A stretch of DNA of 64,000 nucleotides from positions 25,246,788-25,310,787 of the forward strand of contig CM042542.1 of the NCBI GenBank assembly GCA_023630585.1, read 5' to 3'. The stretch is from Cranoglanis bouderius (taxonomy: Eukaryota; Chordata; Actinopteri; Siluriformes; Cranoglanididae). The position numbers and the translations under genes were made by a program. Below the pieces are notes generated by a model. The model searched no databases, was not told the DNA's origin, and was given only the letters and a program-made list of their open reading frames with translations. Positions 1-11,872 of this stretch are shown piece by piece. Positions within the stretch are counted from its first letter, which is position 1; every line of letters starts with the position of its first letter.

Positions 1-567
1 TGAAGATCATAACAGCTGTATTAAAAGTAATTATAAAAATATATATAATTTATTCATAAAAATAAATGTTTCGTGAAAAATTAATGTTTTAAATGCCTCA
101 CCGACAATATAAATAAATAAAATACAATTTTAAAATCCCGACAATTACAAAAAATTAAAATAAAAACTTAACAAAGAATAGTAATAAACTCCCGAATAAT
201 AAAAAAAATACTTACGGATCGGTGGGACGTCTCGCGCTCCCTCGGTGTAGAAGTCGAACAACAGCAGCAGCAGCAGCGGCACGAGAACCGACCGAGACCG
301 CATCGTGAATCCAAACGGAGAAACAAGTTTAAAAAATAAAACAATAAGAAAACGTGCGAGCTGTTTACTCCAGGAGGCTGAACGGAGAACTGAAAGGGGT
401 CACGGAGAGCTCGAGAGTTTTTATCCCCACATACAACACCCCCTCACCCCGCACCAGACCCCCATCCTCCTCACGCGCCTTCGCAATCTCATTTGCCCCC
501 CGACTGCATCTCCACCTTCTCACTCATCTGCATTCAGAAAGCTGATTTCCGCACTTTATTTACACTA

Positions 568-617
<50 letters not shown>

Positions 618-1086
618 CTCCAGCTCTAACATGCTCCATTATCAGTCACCACGCCCGAGGCTGAGGAAATCGTTACCATAACAATGGCTGGACTGATGAG
701 GGTCCTCCCAGGCAATTAGGCACATCTGATGGGGCCATCCACAGGTGTGTGTGTGTGTGTGTGTGTGAATGTGTGCGTGTGTGTGTGTGTGTGTTTGTAA
801 ATTATTTATTTTATTTTACTTTTCTCTAAACTCTCATCACTATTACACAAACATAAAGGAAAGGAAAAGTTTGAATAATAATCTTAACTACAGAATCCTA
901 AATCAGTTCTATGTTAAAGATCCACCTTTAACTCTATTCTCTAAAATTAAAAGATAAAAGATATAACATGAGAAAAATCAAGAAAACCTTTTTTTCTACA
1001 TGAATTTGTTCGATTGTTAATTAATCCACTGGTTCATTAAGACGGATTCATTGTTTAACTGAAGATAATAACAGCTGTATTAAAAG

Positions 1087-1173
<87 letters not shown>

Positions 1174-2053
1174 GCAGGGCTAAAATATATAAAGTTATTT
1201 ACTTAGCCCACTGCTCTCCTATAACCAACGACGGAAATAGATGCAGCGAAGGTTAATGCGTGTTTTAATGTATGATTTAAATATCTGACTCCATTTAATT
1301 GATAATCTTCTAGTTAGTGCTAGAAGTGTTAGCACTCAGTGTTCTACTGATATTTACTCCTAAGCAGCTTCGAGCGAAGCTTTCATTAAAATGACGTTCC
1401 TACGTCAGAGACTTTCATGTAGCTTTTTATCAAACCATTATTTTGTTAGCTCAGAGGTTTCTATCAACGTGCAAGCTTAGGCCTTATTTTACTTGTCAGA
1501 GGTTCTGTTTAAACTTGCAAGTATTAGCCTTTACTTTTGGCTTGTCAGAGATTGACCTTAAACGTGTCTAACGTATTATACACTTTTAGTTTAAGAAGTT
1601 ATTCATAATAAGAATACCAAACATAGACACAGAGTATTTAGAAGTAGAATAACAAATGGATTTAATATTAGATAAAGATACATAAAATAGAGACAAGAAT
1701 CACTTACAAGATTACAGTCAGCGTCATGAACATAGCATGCACGATGGAAAAGCATCTATGGCAAAAGGCCCTTCGGATGTTACAAGGCTTTGATGTTATA
1801 AGCTTCTGATGTTATAAGCTTTTCTGTTATAAGCTTCTGATGTTATAAGCTCCCCCTTTTCTCTCTACCAAGCAGATCCTCTTATACCCTGACCCTCTTT
1901 GAAATGTATAGTGACCAGGATACCAAATGGAGATAAAACAATGTGTTTTAGGGCAGGGTGGACCCCATGGTGTTTCATGGCAGGGTTCTCTCACTTTAAG
2001 GAACTGTATGTTAATTAAGTTCCCGAGAATGAGTTCATGCAAACCAATGGGTG

Positions 2054-2095
<42 letters not shown>

Positions 2096-2316
2096 GAGCA
2101 CATATTGCAACATATATTGTAAATGTTATTTCCTAAACTATATGATATTTATGATATCACCACATCGTTCACCATGAAATATGGATACAAATTATACCAA
2201 ACATGCCCTGAGGAATACTGTAATTAAACACAGTTTAGATGACCAGTTTTAGTTCACCTGGTATCTCTGAAACACATTCCTGATCATTTTAACCTTATTC
2301 ACATTACTGCCACAAT
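1..2316. repeat. Inverted copy of 31,976-34,996
   Basis: Read on the minus strand, this stretch matches 31,976-34,996: first about 1.1 kb of unannotated DNA with a CA microsatellite, then a TA tract, then intron, promoter and first-exon sequence. It has only one copy of the promoter and exon block, while the partner has two in tandem; the difference falls at TA tracts. Homology stops at about 2,316, in the string CACAATTTTA, where RTE LINE sequence begins. It includes (GT)n tracts near 571-614, 745-770 and 2,056-2,092, (TA)n at about 1,090-1,159 and a T tract after it. It may be a true inverted duplication or an assembly or haplotype effect. Confidence 0.9.
216..303 (-). CDS. First coding exon of an unrecognised secreted or membrane protein (inverted copy)
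   Basis: The ATG at 303 opens an 88-nt exon coding a signal peptide: MRSRS, a leucine-rich core, then FDFYTEGARDVPPI. It ends at a consensus donor (GATCC then GTAAGT). The intron is phase 1, which is common after signal-peptide exons of extracellular proteins. Upstream on the minus strand lies a TATA-like GATAAAAAC about 105-120 bp before the ATG. Exon and flanks are almost identical to those at 33,512-33,599 and 34,692-34,779 on the plus strand. No later exon in this orientation is inside the window, and I do not recognise the gene. What is seen is the signal peptide and donor; the gene status is inferred. Confidence 0.55.
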
Positions 2317-2317
2317 T

Positions 2318-3905
2318 TTAGAAATCTCCTACATTCATCAGTTCCTCAAAGTACTCCTTCCATCTTTCCCTCACCCTCCTGTCACCTGTCAACACATTTC
2401 CATCTCTATCTTTAATCACTCTAACCTGCTGCACATCCTTACCATCTCTATCCCTCTGCCTCGCCAACCGATACAAATCCCTCTCACCTTCCTTACTATC
2501 TAACCTTGCATACATGTCCTCATAAGCTTTCTGTTTGGCCTTTGCCACCTCTATCTTAACCTCACGCTGCATCTCCCTATATTCCTGTCTACTTTCCTCC
2601 GTCCTCTCACTGTCCCACTTCTTCCTAGCTAACCTCTTCCTCTGGATACTCTCCTGAACTTCCTCATTCCACCACCAAGTCTCCTTGTCTTCTTTCCTCC
2701 TTCCAGATGACACACCTAGCACCTTCCTACCTGTCTCCCTGATCACTTTGGCTGTAGTAGTCCAGTCATCTGGAAGCACCTCCTGACCACCTAAAGTCTG
2801 TCTCAACTCCTCCCTGAAAACCACACAGCACTCTTTCTTTTCCATCTTCCACCACTTTGTCTTCTGCTCTGCCTTTGCTCTCTTCATCTTCCTCACCACC
2901 AGAGTCATCTTACACACCACCATCCTATGCTGTCTAGCTACACTCTCTCCTACCACTACTTTGCAATTGCTAATCTCCATCAGATTACAGTGTCTACATA
3001 AGATATAGTCCACCTGTGTGCTCCTGCCACCACTCTTATATGTCACCCTGTGTTCCTGCCTCTTCTGAAAGTATGTGTTCATCACAGCCATCTCCATACT
3101 TTTAGCAAAGTCTACCAACCTCTGTCCTTCTGGGTTCCTTACCTGAAGACCAAACCTGCCCATCACTTCCTCATCCCCACTATTCCCTTCACCAACATGT
3201 CCATTAAAGTCTGCCCCTATCACCACTCTCTCACCTCTGGGAACACTCTGCATCACTTCCTCAAGCTCACTCCAGAATCTGTCTTTCTCCTCTTGCTCAC
3301 AACCTACTTGTGGAGCGTAAGCACTAACAACATTCAACATCACACCTTCAATTTCCAGCTTCAGACTCATCAACCTATCTGACACTCTCTTTACCTCCAG
3401 AACATTCTTCACAAACTCCTCCTTCAGGATCACTCCTACTCCATTTCTCTTCCCGTCCACACCATGATAAAACAATTTAAACCCTGCTCCAATGCTTCTA
3501 GCCTTGCTCCCTTTCCACCTGGACTCCTGGACACACAGAATGTTGACTTTCCTCCTCTGCATCATATCTACCAGCTCTCTGCCTTTACCTGTCATCGTAC
3601 CAACATTTAAAGTCCCTACTTTCAGTCCTAAACTCCTGCCTTTCCTCTTCTCTCTCTGCCTACGGACACGCCTTCCTCCTCTAACACACCTTCCTCCTCT
3701 CCTTCTTTGACCACCAGTGCTCTGTAGGTCAATGGCACCGATGGCAGTCGTTGTTAACCCGGGCCCCGACCGATCCGGTATGGAAGTCATGTTATTGATT
3801 CGCATATTGAATTTGGCAAAAGTTTTACGTCGGATGCCCTTCCTGACACAACCCTCTCTATTTATCCGGGCTTGGGACTGGCACAAAAAGTACACTGGCT
3901 TGTGA
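2318..3905 (-). mobile_element. RTE-type LINE fragment (endonuclease part, CFDP2-like)
   Basis: An open frame from about 3,895 to 2,318 (525 codons; it begins at a GTG, so the start is not real) codes an apurinic-type endonuclease. Motifs in order include LKVGTLNVGTM, VQESRWKGS, GADFNGHVG, STQVDYIL and a terminal RQHRMVV histidine, followed by a basic linker toward the RT. This arrangement is known from RTE/BovB LINEs, whose endonuclease is often annotated as craniofacial development protein 2-like. The reverse transcriptase is missing: the frame ends at LMNVGDF, at the edge of the inverted duplication. The endonuclease frame itself is intact, so the copy is fairly recent. Truncated element, not a host gene. 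Confidence 0.85.
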
Positions 3906-4163
3906 CCTCCTGTGGCTAGATTAGTTCAGAAAGTACACTACTGTTTTAAGGCCTTCATGGCACTATTCATCACATAAAGCTGAACAGCACTGTATGAATT
4001 ATAGTGTTTAAAGTGTTGTGTTCATGTGCTGCTTTAAGGATACAGCACAGTGGGGCACTGAAGCATCTGTATTACACCGACTAGTTAATCTGGCAAACTG
4101 ATAAAAGCTGAAGCCCCCCGAAAGTCAATGTATAATTCACACACTGGGGTTATCCACATCCCT

Positions 4164-4966
4164 TCAGTCCAAGCTAGATAGCTGAGGGAGGTTTAACTCA
4201 CTTAGAAAATTGTCCCATCTCTCCTGATGTAGTAATATTTCTGATGTGTATAAGCTGGAATAAAAAGATGGGAAACTATCATTTATCTCTTTAGGATGAG
4301 GGGTAATATTACCATTTGGAGTCTTAATGGCAATAAGGTCAGCAAACTGCTCACTAGCTCTAATTCTCATAGCTAAGAGATGACTGGGTCTGGCACCTTG
4401 GAAATAGTAGCACTGTCTAGTCCTATGGATCTGAAACTCTGAACGCTGATTTACAGTATCATTTATTTCTTTTTGGACCAGATCTCTCTGTAGTGCCACT
4501 TGTTCTGAGAAGCCATGCTTGGACAAGCTGTTTAAGGAGGCAGAACAAAAAAAAAACCTTTGTGATCTGACCAAGCTATCGGGAGCAAGATGACATAATT
4601 GATGCTGTGAAAGAGTTGTGGAGAGGAGAAAAGAACATAAATTCAGGTGAAAGATCTGTGCCTAGCTGAAAAGAAAGAGTAATCCTTAACTGTAGGGTTT
4701 ATTCATGTCCAACTATCTACAAGTCCTAAGCTACTAGCCCAGGAATGCAGAGTTATAGCTCGCTCCTGTTCTCTGAACCTCGATAAGCTGGAACTATCAA
4801 GCACCAAGTCCCATATCGCGTTAAAGTCAGCACCTACTATTAAGGAATAATGAGGTAATTCTAGCATTTTCTGGGTAAATGCATCATAGAAGGTAGAGGC
4901 CGTGTAGAGAGGGGAACCATCGGGGTATGGATGGTGAGAGGAAGTGGATAGCATTGGTGCCCTCAT
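4164..4966 (-). mobile_element. L1-clade LINE remnant
   Basis: Two broken minus-strand frames come from one L1-type ORF2. The frame at 4,966-4,703 is endonuclease (motif VGADFNAIWD). The frame at 4,574-4,164 is the linker before the RT (RPSHLLAMRIRASEQ, then a segment ending in FYSSLYTSE). Stops and frame changes separate them. The RT core is absent because the Tx1-like element at about 5,090 abuts. The remnant at 19,083-19,863 belongs to the same broad clade. Confidence 0.7.
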
Positions 4967-5089
4967 TACCCTCTCTCAGTCCAATAATACAGATGTTACA
5001 TCTCCTGTTCCTATTTTTGTTCCTGTTCACTATCTTAAGCTCCACTGAGTGAGGCATGGTTTGAGGTAGTCAATCTAATGGTCTTGGGC

Positions 5090-7760
5090 TCGGAGCAAAC
5101 GGCAGGCACCAGGCCACACCTGGAGAAACTCCACGGGGGACTCAGTGTGGCTCGACCTCCTGTTCTTGGGGGACAGAACAAAGGTGCAATCGTGTGTGCT
5201 TAGGCGTTGTTGGGCCTCCAATCATTGTATGGTGATTGGGGGCTTACAGGTGGAGGTGGGCAGGAGAGGACGGTGTTCGTGGTGGATGAATACATCCGTT
5301 TTGCAGGACCCCTACTTCTGTGAAGTGTTCCGTCACCTCTATGTAGGGTGGAGGCATATGAGGGGGTTATACGCCTCGCAGCTAGATTGGTGGGAGGACC
5401 TGAAGGGAAGGGTCGCCATCCTGTGCCGCTGGTGGGGCCAGGAGATGGTGAGGAGGAAGAGAGAGAGAGTTGGTGAATGGTCCAGGGATCTGAGTGAGGC
5501 CTGGCAAGATGGAGATCAGGGGCGAATCAGGGACGTAGGTGAGGCGCTATGGGCCCACTATGAGGCTGAGGCCCGGAGCTATTTTGTCCAGGCAGGGAGG
5601 CAGGCGCTCGAACAGGATGAGTGCCCATCACGCTACTTTTTCAGTAGCGTGAGAAGCCGTCGACGAGGGTCATTTATCGAGGGCCTGAGGCGTGGCACTC
5701 AGGTTGTAACCTCGACCGAGGAGATGCTGGAAGTGGCTAGGTCCTTCTACAGCGAACTCTTTGTGGTAAAAGAAACAACGGAGGACCTTGCGACGGCGTT
5801 CCTGGATGCGGTCATCGGCAGGCTGCCGGATGACAGCGCTGAGGCTTTGGAGGGAGAGATCTCCTTGGAGGAGGTAGAGAGAGCTATGCTTTCCCTGAAA
5901 ACAGGGGTAGCCCCAGGTGGAGATGGCCTGCTGGTAGAATGGTACAGCACATTCTGGCCGTTGGTCGGTCCAGATCTGCTGGGCGTGTATAGGGAAGCAT
6001 TAGAAAGCAGGACTCTACCTCCATCCACTAAGGTAGGGCTCATCACCCTTTTATACAAAAAGGCCGACAGGGCAGACTTGGCAAATTGGAGGCCGATCAC
6101 TTTGTTGATGGCTGATTACAAGATCTTAGCTAAGTTAATGGTCCTGTGCCTCAGAGAGGTGATGGAATGGTTGGTTAACCCTGACCAGACCTGTGGGGTG
6201 CCCGGGAGAATGTGTGGCATGAACCTGGTGCTGATCAGAGATGCAATAACATGGGCCGAGGAGCGCCAGGTACCGTTGGCATTGTTGAGTCTAGACCAGG
6301 AGAAGGTCTTTGATCGCGTTTCGCACGCGTTTCTTTTTGCGCTTCTGGGGCAGATGGGCTTTTGTCCAGGCTTCATCACCATGGTCCGCCTCCTGTATTC
6401 ATGGGCGGTCAGCCGAGTCATAATGAACGGGCACCACTCCGAGCTGATTGTGCAGCAAGGAGGGGTGAGGCAGGGTTGTCCAATGTCGCCAGTACTCTAC
6501 GTCCTGTACTTAAAGCCACTGGCGGAACAGCTGAGGAGGGAGCCTGCGTTCCAGGGGCTACATGTCCCTGGTGCAGGAGGGAAAAGGGCCAAGGTCTCGG
6601 TGCATGCCGACGATGCAACGTTGTTCCTTGGCCAGGATGAGGACTTCCATGCGGTGGGGCGGGTCCTGGAGGCCATTTCGGGGGCCACCAGGGCACGTGT
6701 CAACCACGGTAAGTCGGCGGACCTGTTTGCGGGAACGTGGGCTGGAAGGACCGAAGTTCCAGGGGGGTTCACTCCGTGCCGGGATGGGCTCAAGATTCTG
6801 GGGGTGGTCTTCTGGAGAGAAGGCAGCGTCCAGAAAAATTGGGACATCACCCTGAGGAAACTGCAGGTCAGGGCAGAAAGCTGGGGCAGAAGGGACCTCT
6901 CCCTTACAGGAAGGGTGGTCGCTGCAAACGCAGACCTGCTGGCAGGCCTTAACCATCTGGCCTATGTCTTCCCCGTCCCGTTTGTAACGGGTAGGAGCCT
7001 GGAGCGCTGCTTGTTTCTATTCATTTTTGGGGGGAGGAGCGAGCAGGTAGCCCGAGTAAGAATGTACATGGAGCGGGATAAAGGGGGAAGGGGAGTGGCG
7101 TGCGCCCCCCTGAAGACCATGGCGATGTACGTGGCCTTCCTGGCCAGGCTGGTTAGGGGGACGGAGGATCACATGGCATCAGTGCTCGCAAGGTTCTGGA
7201 TGGGTTTTTCATTGCGAGCAGTGATCCCCTGGACGGGGACATCACCTTGGTCGACGGACCGCCCATGGCATTACCAGAAGGTGGCGGACTTGGTCCGTGA
7301 CCATCCCTGGTGCTTGGAGGATGGCCTTCTGTGGGATCACAGAATCTCAGGGGTTACAGTGGTGGGGGCGCCTTGGTGGCCTCACCAAAGAGGTGTTTAG
7401 GGGGAGTGGGGGGGAGGGGGATTTCACCTTATTTGTTGTTCAGTTGTTTTTCCGTTTTTGTGGGGTCCTCTCAGCCTTCCTTTTTTTATGTTCTTTGGTT
7501 TCCATTGTTGCTGAGGGTTGTTTGACACTGGCATGATGTTTTCTTTTCCTTTTGTTCTTCACTATTCTTTGTTAGTGGGACTTTGTTGAAGTGATGAATT
7601 ATGGTGGAAGTTATAGTTTGTCTTGTGTTTGGGGTTTTTTTTGGGAAGTGATGGACTCAAAAAGATGTGGAAGGATTTTTTTTTTTTTGTGTAAATAATA
7701 AGTGAATGGTGTACTGTGGATGCTTTTTGGTTAATAAAAAAAAAAAAAAAAAAAAAAGGA
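5090..7760 (+). mobile_element. Tx1-like LINE, 5'-truncated, with poly-A tail
   Basis: The segment holds the open RT frame 5,145-7,400, a T/G-rich 3' UTR (7,401-7,737) and a tail, TTAATAAA followed by about 20 A residues, ending near 7,757. The 5' end (about 5,090) lies in the endonuclease C-terminus, so the element is 5'-truncated, as is usual for target-primed reverse transcription. It lies against an L1 remnant on its left. Element family is inferred from the RT; the exact 5' boundary is approximate. Confidence 0.8.
5145..7400 (+). pseudogene. Tx1-type reverse transcriptase ORF (partial)
   Basis: A 751-codon open frame starting at a GTG within a longer truncated reading frame. RT motifs in order: WRPITLL (about residue 315), SLDQEKVFDRVSH (motif A, about residue 385), QQGGVRQGCPMSP (motif B region, about residue 440), VHADDATLF (motif C, about residue 486), then a Tx1-like C-terminal region. 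This resembles the second ORF of Xenopus Tx1-type LINEs. The catalytic Asp pair is intact and there are no internal stops, so decay is only by loss of the 5' end. GC content is much higher than in the surrounding DNA. Confidence 0.85.
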
Positions 7761-8100
7761 AATGTGATTTGAAAGCATTACGTCTCTCTAATCACGATGA
7801 TGAGTTTTGATGTCCTCTTCTGAGCGTGAATCAGATTTTAGCTAATGATTCATTCATGGGCTTTAATCATTGATGAGCATTCTCTGTTTCTTAGGAAGCA
7901 TGAGAGAAAGAGTACATGATCAGAGTGATTAGTAGAATCTTGGTGGAAAAGTAGATGAGTTCATACATTTTAACGGATCAGTTTCATAGTTTTTCTTTTT
8001 GTTTGTTTTTTTTTTTTGTCACCTGTACTGTTGATAAACTGGGGTAGTTGTTTTGTGTTTAATCCATTATGATCTTGATGATTAGAAACAAATTAGTTTA
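7760..8100. other. Short gap without a gene
   Basis: AT-rich sequence between two LINE copies. I see no coding potential, RNA gene or clear element boundary here beyond T-rich tracts near 8,010. Confidence 0.6.
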
Positions 8101-9700
8101 AAGAACATTGATTATAAAATTCTTGCTAAACCGAATGAATGAAGCTATGGACAGAATAATGGAGAGAGAACAAATCTGTGCATTAAAAGATTATAAATAC
8201 ATGTGGGATAATTTAGGATGTGTAAGAGATCTAATCACAAATGCTCCTCACAGAGGTTTTTATATTGTTGGCTTTGATCAGAAAAAAGCATTTGATTTTA
8301 TCTCAAGAGAATATTTATGGAACATGATGAACTATTTCATTTTCCCGAAAAGCTTCGGTACTAAAGTTATTATACAAGAAATCAGAAGTTCAGACAAACC
8401 TCAGTGGTTATTTAAGTGATGAAGAACACAGAGGAGTGAAACCAGGCTACACATTAAACACAGCTCTTTACATGATTGGAATCAGTCCTCTTCTACATCA
8501 CATTAAAACTGATTCAAGAGCACAAGCAAATATAATAAATAAACATTTAAAAAATGATGAATAAATCTCTGTGTCCAAATGAAACCTGAATAAAGCAGAG
8601 GCAGTGTGTATGGACTGCAGCGCTGCTCCGCCATTAAACACAGACTGTAAAGATTAAATAAAAATATTAGGACTAACTATAACAAACAACAAGTGTCCTG
8701 AACATAACTGGGAAATAAAGGAACAAGAAATTAAATCTGAAATTGAAACATGGAAGTTGTCCGACTATAAAACCAGAACACAAATAATAAAGAGCTTTCT
8801 ATTGTCCGAGCTTTTATTTATAGCCACTGTTTTTCCACCAGATGACAAAAGTGTCAGTCGATTAAATAAAATGCGCGCGCGCTTCATTTGGGGAAATAAC
8901 AGAGAGGTGACAAAGAGAGAAGTTTTATTTAAATCAAAAGAACAAGGAGGACAGAGTGCAAGTGAATTAGGAAATAAATTAAAGACAGTATTTTGGACTG
9001 GATAGGAGGCGTAAATACATGGTGTAGGAAAAGAGGAAGCGCGAGACAGAAGATTCCTGTTTATAAACTTGTGTGTGGTGACTTCAGCTTTAAACCCGAA
9101 AACTTAAAGGTAGACTAGTTAAACCTGCCAAATAAAACCGTCTACAAAATCAAAAAATATATATATTTTCCAGCACAAACACCTCACACCAGCTGAGAGT
9201 GTAGGGTTTATAAAAACATACAAACAGAAGATCTATCAGAGAATATGAGAGATGTAATGTGGTTAGTTAGTGTAGGGGGATTAGCAGTATGATGGATAGT
9301 GAAATGGAGCTGCTACATCACCACTAAAACATGTCCTACAAGAAGATGAAACCACTGAACACATTTTAATACACTGTCCACGCTCAGCAGAGATATGGGA
9401 AAAGATGGGAAACATTGGACTGAATATAAACTTAAATGAAAAAAATCAATAATGTGCGGCTTTTTCACCGAGAACCTGCCAAAAAAAACAGAAAACCTTT
9501 TTCTGGTTAGTAATTTGCAGAGTGAATAATAAAATCTGTAAAACAAGATGTAAAATCGTTTTAAAACAATGCCATATTTCTGCTGAGGTGGTTTTAAATA
9601 GATTATAAGTGAAATAAAACACCAAAGAACGACGGACAAAAGAACAATGGGACACTTTAAACATGTGGTAAGTGTAAATATCTGTGTAAATATGTGTATT
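8100..9700 (+). mobile_element. Decayed LINE, same family as 14,150-18,060
   Basis: Broken RT frames at 8,108-8,419 and 8,757-9,005. The motif GFDQKKAFDFISREYLW matches, with small changes, the GLDQNKAFDFISREYLW motif of the minus-strand copy at 14,997-15,713. Both downstream ends share the string TAAATCAAGCTTTA in opposite orientation (near 9,855 here and 14,150 there). The reading frame is broken by many stops and deletions. I place it in the L1/Tx1 group from the motif order; the clade is uncertain. Confidence 0.7.
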
Positions 9701-9759
9701 CTGTACTTTAAATCATGTTCATGTCAATTTTGAAAGTTTTCTGATATTTCGATATAATG

Positions 9760-9767
<8 letters not shown>

Positions 9768-9820
<53 letters not shown>

Positions 9821-9845
9821 TAAAATTGTAATAATAATAATAATA
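9768..9845. repeat. (TAA)n microsatellite
   Basis: An almost uninterrupted run of TAA units in two blocks, near the 3' end of the decayed LINE. Confidence 0.95.
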
Positions 9846-10229
9846 ATTAAATAAAGCTTGATTTAAAAAGCCAGACCGGTGGATTTTCTGACTCCAAAAC
9901 CAGAACTGACTGCGCACTCAACAAGACCAAGTGGAGCGACGCAGAGCAACATCACTCAATCCATAAACATAGAGAAAATACAATTATATGTGACATGTAT
10001 TTAAAAAAAAAAAAAGAAAAAGAAAAAAAAGTGGACCAACGGAAATGTGATAATATCCATAATAGCTGCGTAACATATATTGCGTCATCAAGTGGGCGTG
10101 GTCTATTTTGAGAATCTGCAAGTTTGAGAAGAAAAGCCATTTGCTGCAGATATTTGTCTGTCCGTGATCACAGGGGCCAGATACCCTTTACATTCATTCT
10201 GTTACAACTTCAGATACCTGTCCGTGAAA

Positions 10230-11150
10230 ATAATTTAATTTAGTTCATTCAAAATGAATCAGTTTAGTTCGGTCAACACAATTTAGCTGGTTTAGGTCAA
10301 ATTAATTTACTCTAGTATGTTTAATTAATTTATTAATTTATTTTTAGTTTAATTAAGTTTAAATTATTATTCATTTATCAAACTAAATCTTCTAATGTTG
10401 GTCCAACTTAATTTTTTTTAATTAATTTACTGAGGATTCATTCATTTTCTTGTGTTTAAACAAGCAGTTTCATTCATCATTACACAATGTATATAATGAA
10501 CAAATAAGGACTGGTGTCAGTACTGACATTAGTATAGATCACTGAGGGCCCACAGTCTAAGCACAAGCACCACTCTTCAGCACAATAAAATTCAAAAACA
10601 TTACAGAAACTCCTTTATTTCTAACATATCTCACTCCTTTGGTCAGGGGTGTATATGCAATTCTAGAGCCATTCCCTTATGGACAGGAAGTGAATTTGTT
10701 TAGTTTGAAACCCATATAGGACTGACTTTCATTCCCTGCCTTCAAAATCAAATGTTTGTTTTTTTTAATGGAAACTGCATTGGTTTTGATGGTAGCAATT
10801 AAAACAATGCAATTATAATGGTATTCATCTCTCAAAATAAGACACACGCTCAAAAAATGAATTCATTACTCTTACTTAATTTAATTGAACGTTTTTACAC
10901 ACAATTTAATTTAGTTCATTCAAAATTAATCAAAATTAATTCAGTTGGGTCAACAGAATTTAGCTGGTTTAGGTCAAATTAATTTACTCTAGTGTGTTTA
11001 ATTAACTTTATTACATTTGTCAAACTAAACTTTCTTATGTTGGTCCAACTTAATTTTTTCAAATGAATTTACTGAGGTTTAATTCATTTTCATATGTTTA
11101 AACAAGCAGTTTCAGCCACCATAATAGACAATGTATATAATGAACAAATA
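10230..11150. repeat. Diverged direct repeat pair in AT-rich DNA
   Basis: About 250 bp at 10,230-10,500 recurs at 10,900-11,145. Shared strings include AATTTAGTTCATTCAAAAT, TTTAGCTGGTTTAGGTCAAA, GTTGGTCCAACTTAATTTTT and AATGTATATAATGAACAAATAA, and both are followed by an ACTGAGGGCCCACAG motif. The two copies lie about 650 bp apart. No protein is coded. They look like copies of a non-autonomous transposon. Confidence 0.75.
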
Positions 11151-11571
11151 AGAAAAGACTGGTGTCAGTTACTGAGGGCCCACAGCTTTATAAGCACAAG
11201 TGCCACTCTTCAGCACCATGGTAACCACAAAATTCAGCAACTCCTTCAAATATCCAACATAACTGAACATTAAAGACTAACACGTCTTTCTCTTTACTGA
11301 AAAATACATAAAATAACACTTAATCCCTAAATTTACTCTCCTAATGCAATCCCTTGCAAAGCATGCTGGGAACCACAGATCCACTGCCCAGTTATTTATG
11401 TCAACAAAAATGATTCATGTAGTTTTAACACAAATGAATTAAGTAAACTTCAGTTTTAAATATATTAGGTGGATTGAACACAATGAAATTAAGTTGTGAC
11501 AAAATCGTGTCACTTTAGCTCATTCTAATTAATTAAACTGAACAAGAGGCAAGAAATCGTTTTTTGAGTGC
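10853..11571. mobile_element. Possible non-autonomous DNA transposon (MITE-like)
   Basis: The left edge reads GCTCAAAAAATGAATTCATT and the right edge, reverse-complemented, reads GCACTCAAAAAACGATTTC: short imperfect inverted ends about 720 bp apart. The interior holds the second copy of the AT-rich repeat and has no ORF. I could not identify a clean target-site duplication, so the boundary is tentative. Confidence 0.35.
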
Positions 11572-11872
11572 GCCTGTGCCTCAAGTAACATCAAGCAACA
11601 ATAAGTCTGTGTCCTCTGATAAAGTATGTGTTTTTTTTAAGTCAGTCACAAAACAGTTTGCACTCCATCTTGCGACGCACTGCTGATACTTCACTTGAGT
11701 TTCATCACGTCACCTTTCATACCCAGAACCTTTCAGTTCCATACTGGCCCACATTCAAAACGTTTCAGCTCAGATTCATGCGTCGGTGGTCTGAAGCCAC
11801 AAATCCGATCAGAAAAGGGAGAAAATCTGACACATTGAGCTGGCAAGTTGCATATGAGCTATGCTTTAGAGC

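Noticed and set aside
11600..11640. Poly-A tail of a dhodh retrocopy
   Set aside because: Only eight A in gene sense, with no AATAAA at the right distance and no flanking duplication found; not enough to prove retroposition.
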